From: an uncultured Clostridia bacterium
GTDB lineage: Bacteria; Bacillota; Clostridia; Oscillospirales; CAG-272
Length of the DNA stretch: 13,195 bases
NCBI GenBank assembly: GCA_947624945.1
Contig: CANQMJ010000065.1
Coordinates: forward strand, 1-13,195
Direction of reading: 5' to 3'
The first letter of the stretch is position 1, and every line of letters begins with the position of its first letter. A model generated the notes under the pieces. The model did no database searches and had not been told where the DNA came from. It saw only the letters and a program-made list of their open reading frames with translations. Positions 12,913-13,195 of this stretch are shown piece after piece. A program made the translations under genes and the position numbers.

Positions 12913-13195
12913 ATGTTTACACTTATCAAAACCGAAGACCGCGCCCGCCGCGGCAGACTCGAAACAGTACACGGGACTATCGAAACGCCCGTATTCATGA
13001 ACGTCGGCACGTGCGCCGCGATAAAGGGCGGCGTGTCCGCGCCGGAGCTTGCCGAGCTTCACTGTCAGGTCGAGCTTTCAAACACATATCATCTCCACAT
13101 TCGCCCGGGCGACGGACTCATCCGCGACCTCGGCGGCATACGGCGCTTCATGAACTGGCAGGGACCCGTCCTCACCGACAGCGGCGGATTTCAGG
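12913..13195 (+). CDS. tgt: tRNA-guanine transglycosylase (queuine/preQ1 exchange), N-terminal part (runs off the window)
   Basis: Exchanges the wobble guanine (G34) of GUN-anticodon tRNAs for preQ1, the committed step of queuosine synthesis on tRNA. The 94 visible codons give MFTLIKTEDRARRGRLETVH, then TIETPVFMNVGTCAAIKGG, VELSNTYHLHIRPGDGLIRD, RFMNWQGPVLTDSGGFQ. The Asp in TDSGGFQ is the conserved active-site Asp of the family. The nucleophilic Asp and the zinc site lie beyond the edge. FMNVGT and LSNTYHL replace the proteobacterial FMPVGT and LGNTYHL, a form I associate with clostridial Tgt. The ATG is supported by AAAGGA about 7 bases upstream and lies 15 bases after the mutL stop, so the gene is probably co-transcribed with mutL. 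Confidence 0.95.
   Translation, partial: MFTLIKTEDRARRGRLETVHGTIETPVFMNVGTCAAIKGGVSAPELAELHCQVELSNTYHLHIRPGDGLIRDLGGIRRFMNWQGPVLTDSGGFQ

Overview
The window looks like a GC-rich member of the class Clostridia (Bacillota). Three things point there. The gene strings miaB / YlbF-family gene / mutS / mutL and yqhQ / prmC are characteristic of Firmicutes. The MutL carries the endonuclease motif of lineages that lack MutH. The Tgt N-terminus has the 'FMNVGT...LSNTYHL' form I associate with clostridia. Codon use from about 740 onward favours ATA, ACG and TCG. No tRNA, rRNA, CRISPR array, transposase or phage gene is visible.

Layout. (1) Positions 1-740, minus strand: the 5' end of hemL and the 3' half of hemB (tetrapyrrole synthesis). 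Codon use differs from the rest: all nine Ile codons in the hemB piece are ATC. (2) At about 729-740 the hemB fragment runs directly into the 5' half of a D-Ala--D-X ligase gene. Both genes are broken at the same point, so this is most simply a chimeric join in an assembly. (3) Positions ~740-4973, minus strand: a compact operon transcribed right to left, yqhQ (DUF1385 membrane protein), prmC (release-factor glutamine methyltransferase), cimA (citramalate synthase) and the truncated ligase. The first three genes overlap by 1-4 bases and a good sigma-A promoter lies upstream at 5044-5071. (4) Positions 4974-6219: a 1.25 kb intergenic region without a convincing gene. It holds two ~300-base inverted repeats (5146-5447 and 5696-5997), each with a 40-base stem-loop. 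The spacer between them carries a consensus sigma-A promoter that duplicates the yqhQ promoter and drives a hairpin-rich stretch. (5) Positions 6138-13195, plus strand: a promoter followed by miaB, a YlbF/YmcA-family gene with a C-terminal cysteine cluster, mutS, mutL and the start of tgt.

How the genes fit together. The plus-strand cluster combines tRNA modification (MiaB at A37, Tgt at the wobble base) with mismatch repair (MutS recognition, MutL nicking). MiaB and, by family precedent, the YlbF-like protein are iron-sulfur proteins. The minus-strand operon mixes translation termination (PrmC), isoleucine precursor synthesis (CimA), cell-wall precursor synthesis (the ligase) and an uncharacterised membrane protein.

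The part not explained by known genes is the inverted-repeat region at 5040-6045. It could be a non-autonomous repeat element, a structured RNA locus or an invertible promoter. The sequence alone does not decide between these.
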